From: an uncultured Granulosicoccaceae bacterium
GTDB lineage: Bacteria; Pseudomonadota; Gammaproteobacteria; Granulosicoccales; Granulosicoccaceae
Direction of reading: 5' to 3'
DNA: 34,770 bases
Assembly (NCBI GenBank): GCA_937923745.1
Contig: CALDUO010000011.1
Coordinates: 1-34,770, forward strand
In this document: positions 19,324 through 26,636 of the stretch, piece by piece
How positions within the stretch are numbered: position 1 is the stretch's first letter
How the letters are laid out: each line of letters starts with the position of its first letter
The notes under the pieces: model-generated
Told to the model about the DNA's origin: nothing
Databases searched by the model: none
What the model saw: the letters and a program-made list of their open reading frames with translations, nothing else
Position numbers and translations under genes: made by a program

Positions 19324-20097
19324 TTACATGAGTCGGTTCACATTTCCATTTTGTTGAATGCGATATCGACCACTGCTGTCCGGTCGCCCCAGTCCTCTTA
19401 GAGCACTGAGCACCTCGGGGGTTGCATCTGCATTTGGTGTGATTAAAAGGTTGGCGCGAAAATCGCCATTGAGCGCGATATCAACTGTGCCCTCAATGTC
19501 GACCTCACCGCCACTGGCGGTCACAAAGCTCTTGTGCGCGTTGTTTTCCTGCGGCTTCACATCAATCTGAACATTGCCAAGCCGTGCTTGTACCGGTGTT
19601 TCGACTAATGCGTTAGTCCAGTCGATGGTGCCACGAAAGGTTTTTAACAGTTGATCTTTGACTTCCACAGACTCGATGTCCGCTGCCAGCGTGCCGTTAA
19701 ACGTCGCCAGTGGTAACGGCATCAGCGCCTCAAAGCCCTTGGCTGGGCCTTTGAACGCAAAATCGTTCACAACAATATCACCATTGAATTGTCGGGCTAC
19801 GGTGCCACTGCCGCTGCCACCGTACGCATCAAACGACAGATCGACGCCAGCGGCCCCGGTCAGCAGTTTGCGCCCGAGCACACGCCACTCAACATTCTGA
19901 GCCGCTAACGGCAGAATGCCGTCATCATACGACACAGCTGCCACCGAGCCTTTGAGCACCTTACCGGATACCCCTGCGATCTCCGCCGGTGCCAACATGG
20001 GCTTCACCCGATCAACGACCGGTGCCGCCGGAAACAAAAACAACACCGAAATAACGAACGACAGCGCACCCAACAACAACAGGCGAAAGACACGCAT
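19324..20097 (-). CDS. gspN: Type II secretion system protein N
   Basis: GspN, 257 residues, an accessory inner-membrane protein of T2SS found in a subset of systems; its exact role is not settled. It has one N-terminal hydrophobic anchor (LLLLGALSFVISVLFLF), then a periplasmic domain with AGVSGKVLKGSV and VEWRV, typical of GspN. The gene order L-M-N and the size support the call. The ATG at 20097 shares its A with the gspM stop (TGATG); the TTG three bases earlier is less likely. Confidence 0.88.
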   Translation of the reverse strand: MRVFRLLLLGALSFVISVLFLFPAAPVVDRVKPMLAPAEIAGVSGKVLKGSVAAVSYDDGILPLAAQNVEWRVLGRKLLTGAAGVDLSFDAYGGSGSGTVARQFNGDIVVNDFAFKGPAKGFEALMPLPLATFNGTLAADIESVEVKDQLLKTFRGTIDWTNALVETPVQARLGNVQIDVKPQENNAHKSFVTASGGEVDIEGTVDIALNGDFRANLLITPNADATPEVLSALRGLGRPDSSGRYRIQQNGNVNRLM

Positions 20098-20573
20098 CAA
20101 CCTTTCTCCATGGTGAAACGCGCGCTGACCGTGCCGGTGCCTTTACGGCTGATATTGATCGTGGAAATTGACATACCGTAGAGTTCGAGTTCGGCGATTA
20201 CCTGTACCAGCTTGTCAAAGCCCACTTCATTAAACGTGACTCTGGCACCGGTACCACCTGATGTGGGTTCGACCCGTTGCGGTGGCGTCAGCCCACCTTT
20301 ACGGATCATTTCGTCAATCAGCAAATACGGCGCTTTGTCAGACGTGCGGGCATTGGATGATGTGCTGCCACCTGAGGCCTTAATACGCGCTGCACCGTCC
20401 ACCATGTACTGAAGGTCGCGCTGTTGGTTGATCACGTTTTGCTCGCGTGTGGCCAAGCCTTCCTGGAGTGGCTGCCAGACGAACGCGTAAGCGCTTCCAA
20501 CAACCGCTAAAAAACCAACCACCAATACAATTATGCGGTCACGCGGCGATTGCCGAAGATACCAGTCTTTCAT
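20097..20573 (-). CDS. gspM: Type II secretion system protein M
   Basis: Bitopic inner-membrane assembly-platform component, 158 residues, normal for GspM. A short cytoplasmic N-terminus (RQSPRDR) precedes one transmembrane helix at about residues 13-35 (RIIVLVVGFLAVVGSAYAF), a coiled-coil-prone stretch (EGLATREQNVINQQRDLQYM), and a periplasmic ferredoxin-like domain. GspM partners GspL. Its start overlaps the gspL stop by one base (TAATG) and its end overlaps gspN, so the three are translationally coupled. Confidence 0.92.
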   Translation of the reverse strand: MKDWYLRQSPRDRIIVLVVGFLAVVGSAYAFVWQPLQEGLATREQNVINQQRDLQYMVDGAARIKASGGSTSSNARTSDKAPYLLIDEMIRKGGLTPPQRVEPTSGGTGARVTFNEVGFDKLVQVIAELELYGMSISTINISRKGTGTVSARFTMEKG

Positions 20574-21796
20574 TAGGGTTCGAGCCTCACACGGCCCCGT
20601 ACACCACCGTCGCGAAGACTGGTTGACTGCACGGTCATGGTCAGATTGCTGTTTTGCTCAATATTGTTTTTTAACGTATCGAACGCAGGCAAACCACTGG
20701 TAGTGATGTCGAGATCGAAACGACCATCACGATAGTTTATGGAGTTCAGCGTAGTATTTGGCACTGCAGCAACCGCTGATGCAATTACGTTCATATCGAC
20801 AGTGAAACCCACCGCGGTACCACCGCCATCGCCCAGTTCGCGAAGACGACTGGCCATTTGGGTTTTGGCACGACGCACCGGCACACCCGGGAAGGTTTCG
20901 GTAAACACCTGATTAACGGCAGTGTTTAGCTTGGCTTCCTCGCGGCCCAGTCGCAGGTAATCAAAGATACTGCTGCCAGCAAGCAACCCGATGAGCAATA
21001 CACCGAGCGCCATGGTCCAGCGCCATTGCTTAAAGCTCTGGTTAAATTGCTGCTTAAAACTGTAATCGCCCTGCAGCAAATTAATGCGCGGTGCGTGTGC
21101 TAGACCGTCGGCATACAGCGACAGGCGACTCTCACACGATCGCATTTCAACTGACATGCCGGGCACATCAGGTGCCGGTTCGGTTTGATCGGTACGGTAC
21201 AGAATCATTGCGCTGTTGACGCTGTCCGCTTCGAGCTCCCGACGCGCACCGGTTAACATCATGCCCGCGGTGTCGGTATCTGCGGCGAACCCTTTATAAC
21301 CGTTCAGACGAACGACTGCCTGGTCATCGTCCACCAACGCAGTCCACACAGGTCCTTCTGGCTGGTGATCGAACTTGGGTAAGGCCAGTGTTTCGGGTAC
21401 AGCTTCGGCAGGCTTTAGCTGTGCATCGTCCAGCTGTTGTTTCAGGGTGTCCATGGTGTCGCGATGAATGACCGCCACAGGGTACCGATCACCACTGGCT
21501 TTTGAACCCAGTGCAAAGTGCAGGTCGTCGATATCATCGGCCACCATGTCTTCCAGTGCATACGGTACAGCCTGTTGGGCACGACTGGCAGACCCACCTG
21601 GAACAGTAGCCTCAGCCAGAAGTACATCGTCTCCGGGCACCACGACCACCGAGCGCCGACCCTCTACTGCTTTTGCTGCCTCCTGCAGCGTACCTGATTG
21701 TGGCGCAGACACGAGCGCACCACCATCACTGGACATGGCCCAGTGTGCGAAGTCGTTTCCGACTTCAGGTACATAAATAATAAAGTTCTTTGCCAA
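20573..21796 (-). CDS. gspL: Type II secretion system protein L
   Basis: Inner-membrane platform protein that tethers the ATPase GspE through its cytoplasmic domain. It has 407 residues. The first 250 form the actin-like cytoplasmic domain (VVVPGDDVLLAEATVPGGS and AVPYALEDMVADDIDDLHFALG are typical). A single helix, MALGVLLIGLLAGSSIF, follows near residue 260, then a periplasmic ferredoxin-like domain. The start is a TTG at 21796 with AGGA upstream; no in-frame ATG lies near the conserved N-terminus. A 420-bp gap separates it from gspK, unusual for this operon. Confidence 0.93.
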   Translation of the reverse strand: MAKNFIIYVPEVGNDFAHWAMSSDGGALVSAPQSGTLQEAAKAVEGRRSVVVVPGDDVLLAEATVPGGSASRAQQAVPYALEDMVADDIDDLHFALGSKASGDRYPVAVIHRDTMDTLKQQLDDAQLKPAEAVPETLALPKFDHQPEGPVWTALVDDDQAVVRLNGYKGFAADTDTAGMMLTGARRELEADSVNSAMILYRTDQTEPAPDVPGMSVEMRSCESRLSLYADGLAHAPRINLLQGDYSFKQQFNQSFKQWRWTMALGVLLIGLLAGSSIFDYLRLGREEAKLNTAVNQVFTETFPGVPVRRAKTQMASRLRELGDGGGTAVGFTVDMNVIASAVAAVPNTTLNSINYRDGRFDLDITTSGLPAFDTLKNNIEQNSNLTMTVQSTSLRDGGVRGRVRLEP

Positions 21797-22216
21797 CGGG
21801 TTTTATCCTGCTTTCCAGACTATTGCGTCACTGTTGTCATTCATACTGAGCGAACCCAGCGGTCTTGCTATGTAGGTAAACATCTACAGGTAACCACTAA
21901 CTTTAGCCTGCTTTTTTCACAAAGGCGAAACCTGTTTTAACAGAGCATCGGCGCTCAACCCGGAATTTAAGGTTTCCGAACCGAGCGATATACCCTGCGC
22001 ACGGTTTTCTGTTCGCCACCGCCCGCAGGCTGGGCCTCACTGCCAAAGTGCAACTGTGTTGTACCCTTGACTGAACATTGACGGCAAACCGGCAGTGGCC
22101 CGTTTGGCCTGGCCGCTTGGGCTAGGCCCGAATGTCGTGCCACTGGGGTCGTGCCGCCATATCATGCATTTAGAGTCGGGCCGCCAAGTCGGGCCGACAA
22201 CGCTACGTCAGATCAT
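21797..22216 (-). other. 420-bp gap inside the T2SS gene run
   Basis: No coding potential was found on either strand between gspK and gspL, which normally abut. The sequence holds GC-rich quasi-palindromic blocks near 22090-22200 (for example GTCGGGCCGAC, preceded by GTCGGGCCGCC) and an AT-richer stretch nearer gspL. It may contain an end signal for gspGHIJK and a separate gspLMN promoter, but I cannot point to definite boxes. Confidence 0.5.
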
Positions 22217-23278
22217 TTACAACGTGTCGCGTGACCGTTGCACCACACGGGTTTTGCCGTCTTCACTGCGTTCAAACAGTGTGTACTGTGTTAACGACAG
22301 TCCTTCGGTTGCAACATCAATGCGCAACTGAAAATAACGTGATCGCACATCGAATGTACCCGGCTCGGCAACTGCCTCACCGCTTTCCGGTGCTGCCGAA
22401 TCCTCGAATATCAGCGTACTTTCATACGGTGTTGTGTCACGTTCTGCCTCAAGCGTGTCGGGTGTGGCTTCGGCGGTGAGGTCAAAAATATCCTCGCAAT
22501 CCGGGTAGTTCTCGTATCCGGCGGTATCCCATCGGGATAGGTCAGCGCCCAACGGCTGCAGAAATTCTGACAGGGCTGAAATCACCTGAGGGCTCGCCGT
22601 GTTGACATTCACCGGTACCAGTCCGTTGGTGGTAGGCAATGCCGTTACGTGCGGAAGCAGCAACTGATAGTCTGCATCCTCTTCTTCAACCTGCGGGTTA
22701 AAGCCCTTTATTAACCGCAGTTCACTGACGTTGGCCATCAACCGGTTGGCCGTGCCATACGGTGGCGTCAGTGACGTGTAATAGTCGTCTTCCGCACCAT
22801 CAGGGATGGTTGCATTAATGTCGCTATCGACCCAGTCTACTATGGCCTGCGCTTTGACCGGATCAATGTTGAGCTCCTGTAACAGCCGGCTCAGTATGTC
22901 GACATAAACCGGATTAGCCTCGCCTTCATCATTCACCAAATTGTTCAGATTAAAGCGGCCCTGCATATCAAACAGGCAACCCTGAAGCGATGCGTTATCA
23001 ACCGGCACCGGGGGCAGCGTCTGCGCCCAATCATCGTCGAGTGAGTCTGAATTCTCGCGCGCCGCATCCTGCACATCACGATACAGCACCGCCGCTGCAA
23101 ACCGCTCGCCGCTAATCGCAAGAGACCGCGCCTGCTGTAAAAAGGCCTCGTTGGTTTCGCGGTGTATATCGAGCTGCTGCCGACTGACCATCGACGCTAT
23201 AGTGATTGTAGACAACGCAATCACAAGCATGACGGTTATTATCGCAATTCCGTGCTGACGGTCTTTTGGCGAACTCAT
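22217..23278 (-). CDS. gspK: Type II secretion system minor pseudopilin GspK
   Basis: Largest minor pseudopilin, 353 residues, capping the pseudopilus tip with GspI and GspJ. The type IV-like leader is short and basic, with cleavage expected after Gly in QHGIAIITVMLVIAL; the Glu at +5 usual in other pilins is absent, as normal for GspK. The periplasmic part has the helix-hairpin region around QGRFNLNNLVN and AQAIVDWVDSD, characteristic of the family. It overlaps gspJ by four bases (ATGA), showing coupling. Confidence 0.95.
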   Translation of the reverse strand: MSSPKDRQHGIAIITVMLVIALSTITIASMVSRQQLDIHRETNEAFLQQARSLAISGERFAAAVLYRDVQDAARENSDSLDDDWAQTLPPVPVDNASLQGCLFDMQGRFNLNNLVNDEGEANPVYVDILSRLLQELNIDPVKAQAIVDWVDSDINATIPDGAEDDYYTSLTPPYGTANRLMANVSELRLIKGFNPQVEEEDADYQLLLPHVTALPTTNGLVPVNVNTASPQVISALSEFLQPLGADLSRWDTAGYENYPDCEDIFDLTAEATPDTLEAERDTTPYESTLIFEDSAAPESGEAVAEPGTFDVRSRYFQLRIDVATEGLSLTQYTLFERSEDGKTRVVQRSRDTL

Positions 23279-23889
23279 CCGGGTAGCCCAAACAGTCGAG
23301 AGATACGCCCTTGGCTTTCCAGCTCCAGATTAAGCTCAACAGCCAGCGGCATCGACGGGTCATCGGGCTCTGAGGTGGCGGGGGGCCAGTTGTTGTGCCA
23401 TTCACCCTGCGCGTCCAAAAAACGCACACTGTAGTCCGACACATTGGACAACAACAGCCGACGCTTGAGCGCATCTTCATCAGCCTGATCCAGGTGATAG
23501 TTGTAACGCCGAAAGAGCTGATCACCCTCCACCGCGTAAGACACACGCTGTAACGACGACCGCGGCGGTAATACGTCGGCCGCCGGATTGGTCCAGCCTG
23601 CGCGTGTAAACGCAATAAACGCATCACCCTGATCGGTTGCTTCCAACGCACTGATGCTGCTGCCCACTGATGAACGGATTGGCCGATCAGTTATTTGCGC
23701 AAAGTCATTCGATAACCAGTAAAACGTGCGGCGTAACTGCGCCAACTGATCGCTTTGCACCTGCACACCGTCGCGCACGCGTTGAATCTGAAACAGGCCC
23801 TGATACGCAACAGTGCCCAACACCGCGAAAATCATCATCGCGACCAGCAGCTCAATGAGCGTAAAGCCCTGTTGTTTGTTGGTTTTCAT
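23275..23889 (-). CDS. gspJ: Type II secretion system minor pseudopilin GspJ
   Basis: Minor pseudopilin of 204 residues. It has the classical prepilin peptidase site QQGFTLIELLVAM (Gly at -1, Phe at +1, Glu at +5), a hydrophobic helix, and a beta-rich periplasmic domain with FYWLSNDFAQI and QRVSYAVEGDQLFRR, typical of GspJ. The ATG at 23889 shares its first base with the gspI stop codon. Confidence 0.95.
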   Translation of the reverse strand: MKTNKQQGFTLIELLVAMMIFAVLGTVAYQGLFQIQRVRDGVQVQSDQLAQLRRTFYWLSNDFAQITDRPIRSSVGSSISALEATDQGDAFIAFTRAGWTNPAADVLPPRSSLQRVSYAVEGDQLFRRYNYHLDQADEDALKRRLLLSNVSDYSVRFLDAQGEWHNNWPPATSEPDDPSMPLAVELNLELESQGRISRLFGLPG

Positions 23890-24281
23890 CAGCGCTGGAT
23901 CAGAGCGGGATTACCCATGAACCCGGTGATGGAATACAGGTAGGCATCTGCATCCTTGTCACGACGGACTTCCACGTCGACACGTCGCAAGTCGGGGTCT
24001 TGCACTTTTTTGATTCTGGCGTGCCAGAACCAAGTGGTGTTAAACATCTCCACTTCGCCCTTTCGGGACGACTCGGAGTTCCAGACGGGTAGCAGCTGAA
24101 GTTCGGTGAGTTTATCGGTAGCAATCCAGCGAGCGACTTCACGATCTTTGAGATAACTGGCATTCGCCGCGTTCTCGGCAGACGCTTTGATGATGGCACC
24201 CATACCGACCGCCAAAATGGCCATTGCCACCATCATCTCTATGAGGGTGAACGCACGCTGGGTTGAGTGAGTGATGAACAT
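23889..24281 (-). CDS. gspI: Type II secretion system minor pseudopilin GspI, with Ala at the cleavage position
   Basis: Minor pseudopilin of 130 residues. It has the N-methylation helix AFTLIEMMVAMAILAVGMGAI and the C-terminal GspI domain with VARWIATDKLTELQL. The residue before the conserved Phe is Ala (codon GCG) where nearly all prepilins have Gly; the rest of the motif, including Glu at +5, is intact. Start ATG at 24281, six bases after gspH. The gene call is firm from order and domain. Confidence 0.94.
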   Translation of the reverse strand: MFITHSTQRAFTLIEMMVAMAILAVGMGAIIKASAENAANASYLKDREVARWIATDKLTELQLLPVWNSESSRKGEVEMFNTTWFWHARIKKVQDPDLRRVDVEVRRDKDADAYLYSITGFMGNPALIQR

Positions 24282-24287
24282 AACGGC

Positions 24288-24854
24288 TTATTCGAGCGCT
24301 TCGACAACGATAGGTTCGATCTCACCACTATAGATCATCTGACGAAATTCGGCGGTGCTGTCGGCCACCACGACACGGAAGTCGGGCATAATTTCACCGT
24401 TGGATAAAAACAGCACGTGGGGTTTGATGGGTTCTTCTTCGGTCACCGCCTCACGCTCTTCTTCCAGCGTCTCCAGCACAATGGCTATGCCTTCGATATC
24501 CACCTGGTACTCAAGCTCTTCATCGGACGGGCGGTAGGCCATCTGTTCGTTGTCGACGATTTCCCATGTCGCATCGCCATCCTCAGAGGCCATCAGCTGA
24601 TAAAACTCGTACGTCTCCGGGTGAAATCGCACGCCAAACTGCTGACGCGTGTAAATGGCCTGATCTGACGCCATCTGCATCTGCAAACCCAATCGCAGTG
24701 CCTCATCGTTGACCGTCTTGCTGACGTTCCGAAAATTAAGCGTCAATGTGACAAACGTGGACAACACCGCAACGATCACGATGACGACGAGTATCTCGAT
24801 TAAGGTAAATCCAGACTGGCTTTTCTGAGCGCCTGCGACTGCACGCACACCCAT
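24288..24854 (-). CDS. gspH: Type II secretion system minor pseudopilin GspH
   Basis: Minor pseudopilin of about 188 residues from the ATG at 24854. That start gives a normal 14-residue leader ending in Gly before FTLIEILVVIVIVAV. The frame remains open upstream to an ATG at 25166 because the 15-bp repeat array has no stop in this frame and would add repeated P-G-L-R-S pentapeptides; no ribosome binding site supports that start, and such a leader is atypical. The mature domain ends with RVVVADSTAEFRQMIYSG. The C-terminal half is unusually acidic (EEEREAVTEEEP). Start uncertain; identity firm from leader motif and order. Confidence 0.88.
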   Translation of the reverse strand: MGVRAVAGAQKSQSGFTLIEILVVIVIVAVLSTFVTLTLNFRNVSKTVNDEALRLGLQMQMASDQAIYTRQQFGVRFHPETYEFYQLMASEDGDATWEIVDNEQMAYRPSDEELEYQVDIEGIAIVLETLEEEREAVTEEEPIKPHVLFLSNGEIMPDFRVVVADSTAEFRQMIYSGEIEPIVVEALE

Positions 24855-24870
24855 GGATCGCGCATCTAAA

Positions 24871-25080
24871 GATCGTAAACCCGGGGATCGTAAACCCGGG
24901 GATCGTAAACCCGGGGATCGTAAACCCAGGGATCGTAAACCCGAGGATCGTAAACCCAGGGATCGTAAACCCAGGGATCGTAAATCCGAGGATCGTAAAC
25001 CCGGGGATCGTAAACCCGGGGATCGTAAACCCGGGGATCGCAAACCCGGAGGTTGTAAGCCCGGGGATTGTGACTGTAGG
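24871..25080. repeat. 15-bp tandem array (about 14 units) between gspG and gspH
   Basis: The unit is GATCGTAAACCCGGG, with last-triplet variants (AGG, GAG). Twelve units are near-identical; two units on the gspG side (25051-25080) and one on the gspH side (24856-24870) are degenerate. Each good unit has a GATC site and most create CCCGGG. The period is a multiple of three and several frames on both strands are stop-free. It is in the 5' region of gspH inside the T2SS operon. Confidence 0.95.
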
Positions 25081-25286
25081 GATCGGTGCCGCCGTGGGCA
25101 TTCTGCCAACCAATTCTGAGTAACCATAGGTGTCTTCACACTATCGATGAATGCTGACGGGTGCATGACGGGAAGATCGCACAGTCAACCCAACTACCGG
25201 CCCAATCACCAGTCAGGCACGGCCTGTGCGCCATGGCAAGGTCGGGTGAGCAATCACCCAACACAGCTTGTGAATTGACCGGAGCG

Positions 25287-25745
25287 CTATTGGTCCCAGT
25301 TGGTGATGTCGGCGTCATATTCGGTGCCGCCTTCAGAGCCGTCACGACCCAGTGAGATAATGTCGTATTCGCCCACTTCACCAGGACTGACATACACATA
25401 ATCACGACCCCATGGATCTTTGGTGAGCTTTTGCACATAACCGCCGGTTTTCCAGTTGGCAGGCTCGGGATCACCCGTGGGTTTTTCAACCAACGCCTGC
25501 AACCCCTGGTCTGTTGACGGGAAGTTGTAGTTGTCGAGTTTGTACAGCTGCAACGCAGCTTCGAAACTACTGATATCCTGCTTGGCGCGAACCACTCGGG
25601 CATCGTCGGGGCGGTTCATGATTTTGGGGACCACCGCAGCGCCGAGAATAGCCAAAATGGCGACCACCACCATGATTTCGATCAGGGTGAAGCCACGTTG
25701 CTGGCGGGTTTTTGGGGCAACACTTGGGGCGTGTTGTTGTTTCAT
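25287..25745 (-). CDS. gspG: Type II secretion system major pseudopilin GspG
   Basis: Major pseudopilin forming the body of the pseudopilus, 152 residues as precursor. Leader and cleavage site are QQRGFTLIEIMVVVAILAIL. Family landmarks follow: PKIM, ALQLYKLDNYNFPSTDQGLQALV, DPWGRDYVYVSPG, and a C-terminal calcium-site loop SLGRDGSEGGTEYDADITNW. The ATG at 25745 has TCTGGAG ahead; the frame upstream to 25859 adds non-family residues. It is the first pseudopilin gene here and is followed by a 432-bp spacer before gspH. No gspC, D, E or F lies in this window. Confidence 0.96.
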   Translation of the reverse strand: MKQQHAPSVAPKTRQQRGFTLIEIMVVVAILAILGAAVVPKIMNRPDDARVVRAKQDISSFEAALQLYKLDNYNFPSTDQGLQALVEKPTGDPEPANWKTGGYVQKLTKDPWGRDYVYVSPGEVGEYDIISLGRDGSEGGTEYDADITNWDQ

Positions 25746-25881
25746 CGTTTTAAAACTCCAGAAGACATTGAACCATCTCTCAAAAGGATAGTATGCGGCA
25801 TGGAAATTGGCTCTGCTATTCTCAAATTGGTAAACCTCACGATATGACCGCAATGCCATTTTTAAAGTTCTGAATCAGACC

Positions 25882-26487
25882 GTGCGTATCCACACTGTCA
25901 TGCTGACCCCAGCCCTGTGGCTGGCCATAGCCATTGCGGCTCTGTGCATCGTGCTGCAATTAGCTGGCCTTGACCTGACCCTAAGATTTGACCGGGACAG
26001 CATTTCTGACGGTCAGTGGTGGTTATTGCTCACCGGTAACTTTGTACACCTTGGCCAAAGTCACCTTTTTATGAACATGGCAGGCCTTGCACTCATCGTG
26101 GCATTGGTTTGGCCCAATTACACCGCATTGCAGTGGTCAACGGTTATTGTCGTGTCTTCGCTGACCGTCGGCATCGCAATTTATCTCAGAGACCCGAACA
26201 CCTACTGGTATGTCGGATTCTCCGGCACGCTACACGGCCTGCTCCTCGCCGGTAGTCTCGCTGACTTTCGCCGCTACCCTTTCTCTGCCAGCGCACTGAC
26301 CGTGCTGGTCATCGGTAAGCTCGGTTGGGAGCAGTTTTATGGGCCACTGCCGGGCAGTGAATCTACCGCCGGCGGACCGGTGATGGTGAACGCTCATTTA
26401 TACGGTGCGATTGGCGGGTTTGTCTGTGCGGCTGCATTTTTTGTCATCAGTCGGCTGCGCGCTGAGCGGCCGCATCAACCTCTCTGA
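25882..26487 (+). CDS. rrtA: Rhombosortase (rhomboid-family intramembrane serine protease)
   Basis: Polytopic membrane protein of up to 201 residues with about six hydrophobic segments. Rhomboid catalytic features: HLFMNMAGL with His61 and Asn65, the nucleophile motif GFSGTLHG (Ser114), and catalytic His172 in NAHLYGAIGG. The small size, SGTLHG form and AHLYGA form are those of rhombosortases, which cleave GlyGly-CTERM tails of exported proteins, many of them T2SS cargo. It diverges from gspG across 136 bp, supporting the functional link. The start is GTG at 25882 or ATG at 25900; neither has a clear ribosome binding site. Confidence 0.87.
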   Translation: MRIHTVMLTPALWLAIAIAALCIVLQLAGLDLTLRFDRDSISDGQWWLLLTGNFVHLGQSHLFMNMAGLALIVALVWPNYTALQWSTVIVVSSLTVGIAIYLRDPNTYWYVGFSGTLHGLLLAGSLADFRRYPFSASALTVLVIGKLGWEQFYGPLPGSESTAGGPVMVNAHLYGAIGGFVCAAAFFVISRLRAERPHQPL

Positions 26488-26488
26488 G

Positions 26489-26572
26489 TTCTTTGCGGCC
26501 TGTTCTTAGCGACCAGTTCTTTGCGGGCAGTCTTTTGCAGCCAGTTTTTTGCGACCAGCCTTTTGCGGCCAG
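26489..26572. repeat. 14-bp tandem array (six units) after the rhombosortase gene
   Basis: Six abutting units of the type TTCTTTGCGGCCAG (TTCTTAGCGACCAG, TTTTTTGCGACCAG and so on) begin one base after the rhombosortase stop codon. It sits between this gene and a convergent hydrolase gene. No terminator is obvious here. Confidence 0.85.
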
Positions 26573-26636
26573 TGACGCAGCGAAATGCCGCGCTGCTTAT
26601 TGGGAGGACGGGTTCAGAAGTCCCACACACACCGAA

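Noticed and set aside
24853-25119. Plus-strand frame of repeated D-R-K-P-G units across the 15-bp array
   Set aside because: The repeat unit lacks stops in several frames, so openness is automatic; the frame is antisense to the gspH 5' region and has no start signal.
24288-25166. Extended gspH beginning at 25166 with a repeated P-G-L-R-S leader
   Set aside because: No ribosome binding site at 25166, and an approximately 118-residue leader before the prepilin motif is not typical. The ATG at 24854 gives a normal leader. Kept as an alternative only.
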